Assembly: GCF_001690595.1 (NCBI RefSeq)
Contig: NZ_LZHH01000091.1
Span: 27,510 to 91,509, forward strand
Direction of reading: 5' to 3'
Source: Gilliamella sp. Choc5-1
GTDB lineage: Bacteria > Pseudomonadota > Gammaproteobacteria > Enterobacterales > Orbaceae
DNA: 64,000 nt
The notes under the pieces were generated by a model, which saw only the letters and a program-made list of their open reading frames with translations, was not told the origin of the DNA and did no database searches. The position numbers and the translations under genes are program-made. Shown here one piece after another: positions 42,234 through 52,131 of the stretch; positions within the stretch are counted from its first letter, which is position 1; every line of letters begins with the position of its first letter.

Positions 42234-42500
42234 CTACAAAACCATTCTTACAATATCGATTTCGCCCAATTCTTTATAAAGATTCTCGATCTGATCAATA
42301 TGCGTTGCATTGATGGTAATTGAAACTGAATGGTAATTACCTTTACTGCTCGGTTTAATTGATGGCGTATAATCACCTGGAGCATGCCGCTGAATAACAG
42401 ATACCACTTTGTCGACAAGCTCTGGTTTAGCTTCTCCCATAACTTTATAAGTAAAAGAACATGGAAACTCTAATAATTCATTTAATTTTGTTGATTGCAT
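42234..42500 (-). CDS. ybeD: YbeD (DUF493) small regulatory-fold protein
   Basis: An 88-residue protein almost superimposable on E. coli YbeD (87 residues), with [39 protein letters not shown] and the end EIDIVRMVL. The fold is ACT-like (ferredoxin type) and the cellular function is not established. In E. coli it precedes lipB; here it is alone and divergent from gss. Confidence 0.93.
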   Translation of the reverse strand: MQSTKLNELLEFPCSFTYKVMGEAKPELVDKVVSVIQRHAPGDYTPSIKPSSKGNYHSVSITINATHIDQIENLYKELGEIDIVRMVL

Positions 42501-42689
42501 AATTTTATTTTCTCAGTTACTGATTGGATATATTGGCATCAAGGATCATTAGTATATAGGCGGTTTAGTATTCTTCAAGTAACGAACAATAAACATCGCT
42601 TTTTAAAGTATATATTTTGAGCTATGATAAGAAAATTCTAACATAGTGAAATAAACGTATCTTGCTATTTACTATAAGGCTAAAACATT

Positions 42690-44600
42690 ATGTCATCTAA
42701 TTCCAATCATAAAGAACCTTTCGGCACATTATTAGGTTATGCACCAGGCGGTGTTGCTATTTATTCATCTGATTATGAAACATTAGATAAAAATCAATAT
42801 CCAAATGATGCGTCATTCCGTAGCTATTGTGGATATGAATATATGGGCTACAAATGGCAATGCGTTGAATTTGCAAGACGATTTTTATTTTTAAATTATG
42901 GCATTGTTTTTACTGATGTGGGAATGGCACATGAAATTTTTTCACTTCGTTTTTTAAGACAAGTTGTTAATGAGGCTATTTTACCTTTACAAGCATACGC
43001 TAATGGCAGTAAAAAAATGCCAGAGGCGGGCTCGTTATTGATATGGGATGATGGTGGCGTGTTTGATCGTACAGGTCATGTTGCGGTTATAACCGAAGTA
43101 TTTGAAGACAAAGTACGAGTAGCAGAGCAAAACGTTATCCATATGCGACTACCTATTGGTCAACAATGGACGCGAGAACTAAAGATGACTGTAACAAGTG
43201 AAGGTTATCAATTACATGATACGTTTGATGATACTAAAATCTTAGGGTGGATGATCCAAACAGATGACACAGCACATAGCTTACCACAACCAGCAGTGCC
43301 TAGCCCATTACTGACTATTCATAGCGCTCACCTTAAAAATGAAGGGCAATTTGATAAAAAATGGCTGAATGAATTAGAACCCTTAGATAATGCCTATGTG
43401 TTAGCTGCAGGTCATGCTATTAGTCATGATGATCATTATCGTTATTTCATAATTTCGGAAAGTGCTGAACAAGAATTAATTCGAGCCACCAATGAATTGC
43501 ATTTAATGTATTTACATGCGACCGACAAAGTTTTAAAAGATAATGATTTATTGAGGAATTTCAATATTCCCGAAATACTTTGGCCAAGATTGAGGCTTTC
43601 ATGGCAGCAACGCCGTTACCAAATGATAACTGGACGATTAGATTTTTGTATGGATGAACGAGGCTTAAAAGTGTATGAATATAATGCTGATTCCGCCTCG
43701 TGCCATACTGAAGCGGGAGATATTTTACAAAAATGGGCTATTCAAGCTGGATTAAATCGAGGAACTAACCCTAGCAGTGGTTTACTCAACGCCTTAGCTA
43801 ACTGTTGGCGACATAGCGATGCCCAACCTTTTGTACATATCATGCAAGATAATGATAGTGAAGAAAATTACCATGCATTATTTATGCAAACAGCGCTTAC
43901 TCAGGCCGGATTTGATAGCAAAATCTTGCGAGGACTCAATGGGTTAAGATGGGATAAACGTGGTCAACTTGTGGATGATGAAGACCGTCAAGTGACCTGC
44001 GTTTGGAAAACATGGGCTTGGGAAACGGTATTAGAGCAACTTCGTGAGGAAAGTGAAGCGCAAATTGCAGGCATACCAATTCGCACTTGGCATCCAGAAA
44101 ATACAGTCAGGTTAATTGATGTATTATTGCGACCAGAAATCTCAGTTTTTGAGCCATTATGGACGGTAATTCCAAGTAATAAAGCTATTTTACCTGTATT
44201 ATGGTCACTGTTTCCAAATCACCGTTATTTATTAGAATCCACATTTGAACTCAATGAAAGCTTAATTAAAAAAGGTTATGCTGTTAAACCAATAGCAGGA
44301 CGCCGTGGAAGTGATATTCAATTAGTCAGTAATCAAGAACAGATCCTTGATAAAACAGTTGGACGTTTTGCTAAACAAGAAAACATTTACCAAGAGCTAT
44401 GGTGTTTACCAAAAGTCGAAGATCGCTACCTACAGCTATGTACTTTTACTGTTGGTGGACATTATGGTGGAACTTGCTTACGCTCCGATCCTTCTTTAGT
44501 TATAAAAGGTGAAAGCGATATGCAACCATTGCGTGTATTAACAGATGATGAGTTTTTGAAACAATCTTGTGAAAAAGTTTCAGGAGAAGTACGTGTTTAA
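42690..44600 (+). CDS. gss: Bifunctional glutathionylspermidine synthetase/amidase
   Basis: Gss makes glutathionylspermidine from glutathione, spermidine and ATP, and hydrolyses it again. The N-terminal CHAP amidase domain (about residues 1-200) holds the catalytic cysteine in GYKWQCVEFARRF (Cys58) and histidine in RTGHVAVITE. The C-terminal ATP-grasp synthetase domain includes MDERGLKVYEYNADSASCH and KPIAGRRGSDI, and ends with GGHYGGTCLRSDPSLVIKGE. Length is 636 against 619 in E. coli, with a 15-residue C-terminal extension. It is the last recognisable housekeeping gene before the srf locus. No clear terminator follows. Confidence 0.96.
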   Translation: MSSNSNHKEPFGTLLGYAPGGVAIYSSDYETLDKNQYPNDASFRSYCGYEYMGYKWQCVEFARRFLFLNYGIVFTDVGMAHEIFSLRFLRQVVNEAILPLQAYANGSKKMPEAGSLLIWDDGGVFDRTGHVAVITEVFEDKVRVAEQNVIHMRLPIGQQWTRELKMTVTSEGYQLHDTFDDTKILGWMIQTDDTAHSLPQPAVPSPLLTIHSAHLKNEGQFDKKWLNELEPLDNAYVLAAGHAISHDDHYRYFIISESAEQELIRATNELHLMYLHATDKVLKDNDLLRNFNIPEILWPRLRLSWQQRRYQMITGRLDFCMDERGLKVYEYNADSASCHTEAGDILQKWAIQAGLNRGTNPSSGLLNALANCWRHSDAQPFVHIMQDNDSEENYHALFMQTALTQAGFDSKILRGLNGLRWDKRGQLVDDEDRQVTCVWKTWAWETVLEQLREESEAQIAGIPIRTWHPENTVRLIDVLLRPEISVFEPLWTVIPSNKAILPVLWSLFPNHRYLLESTFELNESLIKKGYAVKPIAGRRGSDIQLVSNQEQILDKTVGRFAKQENIYQELWCLPKVEDRYLQLCTFTVGGHYGGTCLRSDPSLVIKGESDMQPLRVLTDDEFLKQSCEKVSGEVRV

Positions 44601-44623
44601 GTATAAAAAGGACTTGTTAGTTA

Positions 44624-44652
44624 TTGCTAATTGATTATAAAATAAGTATAAA
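44624..44652 (+). promoter_or_regulatory. Candidate promoter for the srf locus
   Basis: TTGCTA (44624-44629), a 17-base spacer and TATAAA (44647-44652) make a plausible sigma-70 promoter, with a leader of about 190 bases before srfA. The leader is very AT-rich, so promoter prediction is uncertain. A second TATAAT at 44744 lacks a matching -35 element. Confidence 0.4.
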
Positions 44653-44845
44653 TCAATTAATTATTAGTATTTATTTATAATTTATACAAGTTGGTCTATT
44701 TATGACACAACCTAACAAAAATATGCTTAACACTCATAATGTCTATAATGATATCAATTACAATAATGGTGTTTTCTGTTAAACTTGTTTTTGTTGTAAA
44801 AAAATGTTAAGAAATAAAAATAATGTAAAAAATAGAAAGGAATAT

Positions 44846-46303
44846 ATGGCAAATACATTACTTAGAAGTGGCGATATCAAAGATTTCAAAATGTTGGGAT
44901 ATGATGGTAAAGCAGCTTATTTGGTAGCGACTCAAATTCGTGAAATGTTTAGAGTTAAACTGGGTAAGCAGTATGCCGATTATTTAGCCATTCCTCAGCG
45001 TAATGATCAAGGTAATATTATTGATTGGTATATTCCTTTTGATTCAAATCAGCCTGATGGTCAATATGATATTATTCCTTGGACATCCGCTAGCGAATCA
45101 GAGCAGGAATCAGCGCTGATTTTGCTTAAAGAATTTGAACATAAAGTCATGAATTTGGGTAAGCAATTAGCTAGCAACCCAAATTTAGATGGCGATCAAC
45201 TGCTTTTTAGTCGACTTATTTATGATCCCAAAAATAGCGTCGATAATGCTGAATCTAATTTGATGGCAATCCGTTTTCCAAGTAATCAGTTTGTTTACAT
45301 TGTTAATGGTCAACCTGTCATTACTTTTTGGGGCTTTGTACATCCTCAAACGCCTCAAGTTAATTCACCATTCTATTGTTTAGAACCAGTAAAAAAAGTC
45401 ACACCAGCAACCGTTGTTACCCCACCACCGATACCTGAACCGTTCAAAACCAGACCATGGTGGAAACGTTGGTGGGTATGGTTATTAGGCTTATTACCTT
45501 TGTTATTGCTTCTTTTAGCCTTCTTTTTATTACGAGGCTGCTGGTTAAATCCTAAAATATCGGTTAATCCGTCATTATCGTTACCTGAAAATGGTAATGT
45601 CAGTGTACCTGTTGTTAATGATGAAAAAAAGGTTGAAAAAGAACCAGAACGAGAGTTAAAAACTGAAAATGTTGTGGTAGATAATCATTTGGGTGTTGCA
45701 GGTAATGGCATAGTAAATGGTACAATTCCAGTTGATGCTAATGGGATTGCTAATAGCACTAATACCGCAGGTGACGTAGTTGATCATTCAGCAACTTCTG
45801 ACAACTCAAATAATAGCGATAAAGGTAATGATATGCCAACCCCTGATGCTCAAGATAATAGAAATGAGCAAAATAGCACTGTTCCAACATCTACATCATC
45901 AGATAATGTTAATCCTGCTGTTGATCAAACAAATAACTTAGCGCTACCTGCTGATGCAATAAAAGAGGGGTCAACAAAATTCTTAAATGGCCAATGGTCT
46001 GTCAATGGTGGTATTCAAGACAAAGCTACAGGTAAGCCATTGCAATTAAGTTATAACTTTAACGATGGAAATGGCGAGGTCACAGTAACACGTAGTGATG
46101 GCGTGAAATGTGTCGGTAAGGTTGGTACAAATATCAAAGATACTCATTTAACTATTGCGGGTAACAATGAAACGATTTGTAGTGATAATAGCAAATATCA
46201 ACTACCAAACATTCAATGCACACCTGGCAACAATAATAAAGCTAATTGCCAAGGAATTTATAATAATGGGACTTCATTCCCAATAACGATGAAAAAACAA
46301 TAA
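44846..46303 (+). CDS. srfA: SrfA family bitopic membrane protein
   Basis: First gene of an srfABC unit, named from Salmonella loci annotated as SsrB-regulated virulence factors; biochemical function is not established. I start at 44846 (GGA five bases upstream), giving 485 residues. A cytoplasmic domain (1-200) begins MANTLLRSGDIKDF and includes VITFWGFVHP. A proline linker and a tryptophan-rich membrane helix follow (PWWKRWW then leucines, about 204-233). Next is a long Asn/Asp/Ser/Thr-rich spacer, then a C-terminal domain (about 375-485) with four cysteines, likely periplasmic. The membrane cassette closely resembles those of the vWA proteins at 59928 and 61440. Confidence 0.8.
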   Translation: MANTLLRSGDIKDFKMLGYDGKAAYLVATQIREMFRVKLGKQYADYLAIPQRNDQGNIIDWYIPFDSNQPDGQYDIIPWTSASESEQESALILLKEFEHKVMNLGKQLASNPNLDGDQLLFSRLIYDPKNSVDNAESNLMAIRFPSNQFVYIVNGQPVITFWGFVHPQTPQVNSPFYCLEPVKKVTPATVVTPPPIPEPFKTRPWWKRWWVWLLGLLPLLLLLLAFFLLRGCWLNPKISVNPSLSLPENGNVSVPVVNDEKKVEKEPERELKTENVVVDNHLGVAGNGIVNGTIPVDANGIANSTNTAGDVVDHSATSDNSNNSDKGNDMPTPDAQDNRNEQNSTVPTSTSSDNVNPAVDQTNNLALPADAIKEGSTKFLNGQWSVNGGIQDKATGKPLQLSYNFNDGNGEVTVTRSDGVKCVGKVGTNIKDTHLTIAGNNETICSDNSKYQLPNIQCTPGNNNKANCQGIYNNGTSFPITMKKQ

Positions 46304-46312
46304 AGGTTATAT

Positions 46313-49300
46313 ATGCTTCCAGAATTACGCAATTATGGTCAAGAAGTCACACTTATTATGAATAGTGGTATTCAGTTTCTTGACTTTGCACTTAAAATCG
46401 ATTGGAAAGATAATGAATGGCGCAGTAAAGTTAATGGGTGTTTTATTGATCCCTCTGAGAGTGGTGCACTAATTAGATTGATTGAAGATGTCGACAGTGG
46501 TCAATTTTTTACGCCTGATAACCGTGCGTTTGCAGTTAAACCAACACAAGAAATTAGCGTTGATCAATCATTAAAATTATTTGATGGTATTTGGCTACCT
46601 GTTCCTGTTTTACGTTCAATTCCTCCTGAACGTTTTGATAAAGGCCCACATAACTGGAGTCGAGTTCGAATTGTTAATATTCCCGAAGGGGAAGATCCTA
46701 ACGGCAATACACACCGAATCACGTTTGCATTTGATACAAAAGTATTTGCTAACTTACAAGATGTTGCTTATCTTGCTCCAACCGAAAACGATGTGATGAC
46801 TGGTGCAGTATTTAGTTTAGCACATCGCTCAGATCACGTTTCATGGTATTTAGAACTCAAATGGATAACTAGTTGGTTAATTGATCTCTTTCAAGAACTT
46901 GCACCACAACCAGAGCGTTTAAAGATACATAAAGATGATATTAATCAAGAAATAAAAAATAAAACTTACTATGGGCATTACCTAAACATTATCCATTTAC
47001 TTGCTGATTCATTGCAATTGCCAACAATTAAAATTGTGTCAAATAATAAAGATGATATTGTTAAATCAATTCCTGTTGATATGATTTTAGATGTGGGAAA
47101 TTCTCGAACTTGTGGCATTTTAATTGAAGATCATGCTCAAGATAAAGATAGTTTAAATCATCGTTATGAGCTTGAAATTCGTGATTTAACTCAGCCAGAG
47201 CATATCTATAATGAACCATTTGAAAGCCGTGTTGAATTTGCTCAAACTTTTTTTGGTAAAGAACATTTTTCATTGCAAAGCGGACGCCGTGATACGTTTC
47301 GTTGGCCAAGCATTGTTCGAGTAGGAAAAGAAGCTAGCAGACTTGCCAGTCGGCGTGAAGGTAACGAGGGATCAACTGGACTTTCAAGTCCAAAACGTTA
47401 TTTGTGGGACCAAGACAAATACGAACAAGGTTGGCGTTTTAATTCTTATTATGTAAAAAGTGATCATGAACCATTTGCAACTGCTGAACCTTTCTCAAGT
47501 TTAATTAACGAATATGGTGAAGCATTACACATTCTTAGCAATGATATTCAAGAAGAGTATGATCGCAAGATGCCGGTATTCCACCCAAAATACTCAAGAA
47601 GTTCGTTGATGACATTTATGCTATGTGAAGTGTTGATGCATGCATTAATGCAAATAAACAGCGTCGCTCAACGTAATAAACTGGAACACGCTAAAACGCC
47701 ACGCAATTTACGCTCAATTATTTTAACTATTCCACCAGCCATGCCAAAGCCAGAGCAAGCAATATTTAAAAGTTGTGTATATCAAGCAATTGGCTTAGTT
47801 TGGAAAAGCCTTGGTTGGGATGGCTTAGATGATAATATTGATTTTAACAACCCAGAACAGCTAAAAAGTGTATGGCCGAATATTCCTGAAGTCCATATTC
47901 AATGGGACGAAGCAACTTGTGGCCAAGTGGTTTATTTATTTAACGAAACACAAAATAATTATAATGGTCGTTGTGAAGAGTTTATTGCTTCAATGGTGCG
48001 TCCAAGTAAAGTAGATAAACAAAAGCTAACTATTGCAACCGTTGATATTGGTGGTGGTACGACGGATTTAGTGATTAACGACTATCAATTAGATTACGGA
48101 GCAAATGGGCAAGCCAATAGCAGTAATGCTTATATTGTACCAACACAGCGTTTTCGTGATGGATTTAAAGTTGCAGGAGATGATATTTTACTTGATATCA
48201 TCCAAGATACGGTGTTAACCGCTTTGACAAATGGCTTAAAACAAGCAGGTATTGCTGACCCTACCCCAATTTTGTCCACCATTATTGGCTCTCAGCAACT
48301 GTCTATTCAAGATGCGGTATTGCGCCAGCAACTTACCTTACAGCTATTTACACCAGTTGGATTACAGATATTAAAAGCGTATGAACTTTATGACCCATTA
48401 CACTCAGAAAAAAACGATTATCGTTCAACCTTTGGTGAATTATTACAACATAACACAATGACTGACAATGTGCTTAATTTTATTAATGAACCTATTAAGC
48501 GCGCATTAAATAATCCTGAGTTTTCAGTACTTGATTTGGATATCGAAATTAATCTAAAACGCATTCATTATCTGTTTATTCGTGGTGATTATTATAATAT
48601 TTGTAAAACATTTGATGCACTATCCGAAATTATTAGCTGCTATCAGTGTGATGTGCTTTTATTAACAGGTCGTCCTTCTCGTTTACCGGGTATTCAAAGT
48701 TATTTCCGATCACGTTTATCAATGCCTGCAGGGCGAATTTTGCCGTTACATGGTTATTATACAGGGGGATGGTATCCGTTCCATAAGCAAGAACGCATTG
48801 ATGACCCTAAAACAACCGCAGCGGTGGGGGCAATGCTGTGCTTTTTAAGCAAAAATCTAAGGTTACATAATTTTTATTTTAGATCCTCAAATATAGATTT
48901 ATATTCAACCGTTAAATACATTGGACTTTTAGATAATCTTAATATGATTAAAAAAGAAAATGTCTATTACCAAGATATTGACTTAGATAATCCTGATTAT
49001 GACTTTCCTGAGCACTCGTTCGAAATTAGAGGTACCACAAGGCTTGGTTTTAGGCAACTTGAAGTTGAAAGGTGGCCAGCATCACCTATCTATATATTAA
49101 CTATTGAAAATAGTGAGGTGGCTAAGCGTTTAAGTGCCGATGGTGTGATTTTAGAAGTTACATTAGGAATTAAAAATAAACAAAAAACGGTTGAAAATTT
49201 TTATATTAAAGATGTAAAAGCCTCGGATGGGCGTGCTTGTAATAAAAATCAGGATATTAAACTAAGCTTAAATACTATGGTTAATTCTGGTTTAATTAGC

Positions 49301-49339
49301 ACACAATATTGGCTTGATAGTGGAATGATAAAACGATGA
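46313..49339 (+). CDS. srfB: SrfB family actin/Hsp70-fold protein
   Basis: A 1008-residue protein with the hallmarks of the actin/Hsp70 ATPase fold: phosphate-1 motif MILDVGNSRTCGILI (about 255-270), phosphate-2 motif VDIGGGTTDLV (about 576-587), and an adenosine-type motif LLTGRPSRLPGIQ (about 781-793). The first 250 residues form a separate domain. These features and its place between srfA and srfC identify SrfB, described in Salmonella only as a putative virulence factor. No signal peptide or membrane helix is seen, so it is cytoplasmic. It starts nine bases after srfA and its last four bases (ATGA) overlap the srfC start, implying fixed ratios. ATP hydrolysis or filament formation is inference. 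Confidence 0.88.
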   Translation: MLPELRNYGQEVTLIMNSGIQFLDFALKIDWKDNEWRSKVNGCFIDPSESGALIRLIEDVDSGQFFTPDNRAFAVKPTQEISVDQSLKLFDGIWLPVPVLRSIPPERFDKGPHNWSRVRIVNIPEGEDPNGNTHRITFAFDTKVFANLQDVAYLAPTENDVMTGAVFSLAHRSDHVSWYLELKWITSWLIDLFQELAPQPERLKIHKDDINQEIKNKTYYGHYLNIIHLLADSLQLPTIKIVSNNKDDIVKSIPVDMILDVGNSRTCGILIEDHAQDKDSLNHRYELEIRDLTQPEHIYNEPFESRVEFAQTFFGKEHFSLQSGRRDTFRWPSIVRVGKEASRLASRREGNEGSTGLSSPKRYLWDQDKYEQGWRFNSYYVKSDHEPFATAEPFSSLINEYGEALHILSNDIQEEYDRKMPVFHPKYSRSSLMTFMLCEVLMHALMQINSVAQRNKLEHAKTPRNLRSIILTIPPAMPKPEQAIFKSCVYQAIGLVWKSLGWDGLDDNIDFNNPEQLKSVWPNIPEVHIQWDEATCGQVVYLFNETQNNYNGRCEEFIASMVRPSKVDKQKLTIATVDIGGGTTDLVINDYQLDYGANGQANSSNAYIVPTQRFRDGFKVAGDDILLDIIQDTVLTALTNGLKQAGIADPTPILSTIIGSQQLSIQDAVLRQQLTLQLFTPVGLQILKAYELYDPLHSEKNDYRSTFGELLQHNTMTDNVLNFINEPIKRALNNPEFSVLDLDIEINLKRIHYLFIRGDYYNICKTFDALSEIISCYQCDVLLLTGRPSRLPGIQSYFRSRLSMPAGRILPLHGYYTGGWYPFHKQERIDDPKTTAAVGAMLCFLSKNLRLHNFYFRSSNIDLYSTVKYIGLLDNLNMIKKENVYYQDIDLDNPDYDFPEHSFEIRGTTRLGFRQLEVERWPASPIYILTIENSEVAKRLSADGVILEVTLGIKNKQKTVENFYIKDVKASDGRACNKNQDIKLSLNTMVNSGLISTQYWLDSGMIKR

Positions 49340-52008
49340 AAAACTTAAACGAACAACTACCTAAATCTTGGGATCAGGTCTATCAAGTATCGGCAGAGGC
49401 CATTGATTGGGTGAATCAAACACGCCATTCATCTAAACGTTTAGATAGTGAAGCGGATAATTTAATTTTAGATTTACGTCGTTTACGCAACAGTGCAAAA
49501 CGATTGGGTGATGTATCAACTAAATCTGTTGCGGTTGGTTTTTTTGGATTATCACAAGCAGGTAAATCTTATCTTATTTCAGCGCTAGCAGCAGGCGAAA
49601 ACGGTAAACTAGAAACAGTTGTCGATAATGAAGTGTTAGATTTTATTGACCATGTAAATCCTGTCGGTAGTGGTAAAGAGGCAACGGGACTAGTGACACG
49701 TTTTAGTCGCATTGCTAAAGGCGGTATAGCTAACTATCCATTAGAATTAAAATTATTTAAAGAGATAGAAATTGTAAAAATCTTAATAAATGCTTATTTT
49801 AAAGATTTTGATCAGCAAAAAGTCACCAATAAAATCGACTTTTCACAGTTAAACCAGTTGATCCAGCGTTTAGAAAACAAAAAACAAGCCCACTATGTTG
49901 GTGGTGTGAGTGAAGATGACATTGTTGATCTGTACGATTATTTATCTGAAAACTTTGGTAATTCGCTTGAAGAGTTAAAAGGCGGTTATTGGGACAAGGC
50001 TATTCATCTTCTGCCTTATCTAACAACAGCTGATAGAGGTGAGATGTTTTCGGTTTTATGGGGAAGAATTGCTGAACTCACCAATATTTATACACAATTG
50101 GCGTCAACTTTATCAAGTTTAAGTTATGCTGAAACAATATACGCGCCACTTTCTGTCTTAATCAAAGATAATAATGGTACTAAGTCGCAAATCGACAGCA
50201 TTATGAATGTTGATATTCTCGAACGATTGAATACCGACAAAGATTCTTCAGTCACCATAACACCATTAAATGGCACGCCTGTTGCTGTATCTTTAGCACA
50301 ACTTGCTTTTTTAACTGCCGAATTAATCTTTCCATTAGTCAATAAAACCCGAGTACCAACGTTTGAAAATGTGGATTTACTTGATTTTCCTGGATATCGA
50401 GGACGTTTAAATTTGATATCGATTTCAGACGTTAAAGAAGGTAACCTAATTGCTCAGCTTTTATTGCGTGGTAAAGTTGCTTATCTTTTTGAAAAATATA
50501 CTGATAGCCAAGAAATGAACGTGCTTGTTGTCTGTACTCCATCAGATAAACAATCCGATGTTAATGATGTAGGCCCTGTACTTGAGCGCTGGATCGATAA
50601 AACACAAGGCGAAACGGCTGAAAAAAGAGCCACTAAAAAAGCAGGGTTATTGTGGGCAATTACCATGTTTGATAAACGCATTGGCACATCGTTAACGCTA
50701 TCTGAAGATAATCTTAAAAATAGCTGGGGTAAAGGCGGTTTACTACAGCAAACAATTTTAGAACGGTTTGGTAGTTATGATTGGTTAAGTAACTGGTCAA
50801 ACGATCATAAATTTAATAATGTCTTTTTAGTCCGTAAACCTGGATTCGATGTGCCATTTTTAAATGTCGAACCAAGCACTAGCCAAGAGCTTGATTATAG
50901 AGAAAATTATCAAGATAAAATGAATGTATTAAAAAGTACATTTGTGCAAAATAGTGATATTAAAGAATATGTGTTCCAGCCAGAAGAAGCATGGGATGCC
51001 ATGTTAAAGCTTAATGATGGTGGCATAGGGCGAATTAGCCAATACCTAGAACAAGTTGCTATTACAGAAGTTAAACAGCAACGAATTGTTGAACAACTTA
51101 ACGAAAAAATTGAGTATATCATCAATATGCGTTTTGATACTTGGTATCAAGCGGACAATGATGAAGCATTAGCTAAGAAAAAGCAGATCATTGCTGATGT
51201 TGTTAAAGAGTTACAAAGCAAAGCATTATTGTTAGGCGAACTACTCAAAACCCTTGAATTACCAGACCAAACGATTAGAGCTCTTTACCATTCTAGTACT
51301 ATTGATAATGAAACGGCTCAAGATGGTAACGATAATTTATTAGATAATTTATCAAACGATTTTGGTTTAAATGCTGATTTTGAATTGTTTTCTGATTCAA
51401 GTTTATCACTAACAGCTAAATCAACAGAAGTATTACCAACTGAATCAAAGTTTGCAACAACAGTCTTTTCGGCATGGTTAGAACATTTAAGAAATATTGT
51501 GTTAGATAAGCATATTCTGCAATTTTTTGGTATTGATCAAAAGTCACTTTCTTTTATTATTGAAGAACTTATTACTGCTGCAAACCGAATGAAATTGGAA
51601 GAAAGTTTAACTAAACGCATTTTAAATAATGAAAATATAGGTAGTAAACGTGATGATCTTGAGTCTAGACAGATCAGTACTATTTATACTTTGCTAGCAG
51701 ACTTTATTGCTTGGCTTGGTTTTATTCAAGGGCAAGCAAGTGATATACCAATGAGTCGAGTTAATCAAGGTAAGCCGATATTTTCTTCACCATTAACTGA
51801 ATTTAATGCCCAATCATCACATTCATTACCAAAACTGAACGATCACACTAAAAATTATTCTCAGTATGCGATATTTGATTGGTTTATTGCGTTTGCCACA
51901 CTGGCGCAAGAAAATGTTGGACATCATGCAGGGCGGGAAATTAGCCAAGAACAAAATAGCCGATTAGGCGAAATTTTGACTTCTTTCAAACAATCGCGGA
52001 TTAATTAA
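49336..52008 (+). CDS. srfC: SrfC family dynamin-like P-loop GTPase
   Basis: An 890-residue protein with Walker A GLSQAGKS at residues 71-78, a G3-type DLLDFPGYRGR near 346-356 and a possible G4 at ITMFDKR near 442. The G domain is large, with a long insertion between G1 and G3, followed by helical segments, a layout seen in dynamin-like and related GTPases. It matches SrfC by order and length. It has no signal peptide; a membrane-remodelling or scaffold role at the inner face is inferred, not shown. After it comes a 123-base gap before the next gene, the largest break in the first half of the locus. Confidence 0.85.
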   Translation: MKNLNEQLPKSWDQVYQVSAEAIDWVNQTRHSSKRLDSEADNLILDLRRLRNSAKRLGDVSTKSVAVGFFGLSQAGKSYLISALAAGENGKLETVVDNEVLDFIDHVNPVGSGKEATGLVTRFSRIAKGGIANYPLELKLFKEIEIVKILINAYFKDFDQQKVTNKIDFSQLNQLIQRLENKKQAHYVGGVSEDDIVDLYDYLSENFGNSLEELKGGYWDKAIHLLPYLTTADRGEMFSVLWGRIAELTNIYTQLASTLSSLSYAETIYAPLSVLIKDNNGTKSQIDSIMNVDILERLNTDKDSSVTITPLNGTPVAVSLAQLAFLTAELIFPLVNKTRVPTFENVDLLDFPGYRGRLNLISISDVKEGNLIAQLLLRGKVAYLFEKYTDSQEMNVLVVCTPSDKQSDVNDVGPVLERWIDKTQGETAEKRATKKAGLLWAITMFDKRIGTSLTLSEDNLKNSWGKGGLLQQTILERFGSYDWLSNWSNDHKFNNVFLVRKPGFDVPFLNVEPSTSQELDYRENYQDKMNVLKSTFVQNSDIKEYVFQPEEAWDAMLKLNDGGIGRISQYLEQVAITEVKQQRIVEQLNEKIEYIINMRFDTWYQADNDEALAKKKQIIADVVKELQSKALLLGELLKTLELPDQTIRALYHSSTIDNETAQDGNDNLLDNLSNDFGLNADFELFSDSSLSLTAKSTEVLPTESKFATTVFSAWLEHLRNIVLDKHILQFFGIDQKSLSFIIEELITAANRMKLEESLTKRILNNENIGSKRDDLESRQISTIYTLLADFIAWLGFIQGQASDIPMSRVNQGKPIFSSPLTEFNAQSSHSLPKLNDHTKNYSQYAIFDWFIAFATLAQENVGHHAGREISQEQNSRLGEILTSFKQSRIN

Positions 52009-52131
52009 AATAGCGTCATTAAACAATAAAACATAACAGGGATGCTGTTTGGCATAAATAAGCTCCCTGCTTAATAGTAATAGATTGCATGAAAGATACT
52101 CACATATTTGAGTATAAAAATAGAGGATATC

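Noticed and set aside
44744..44749. TATAAT as the main srf promoter
   Set aside because: No -35-like hexamer lies 16-18 bases upstream; the pair at 44624-44652 is better.
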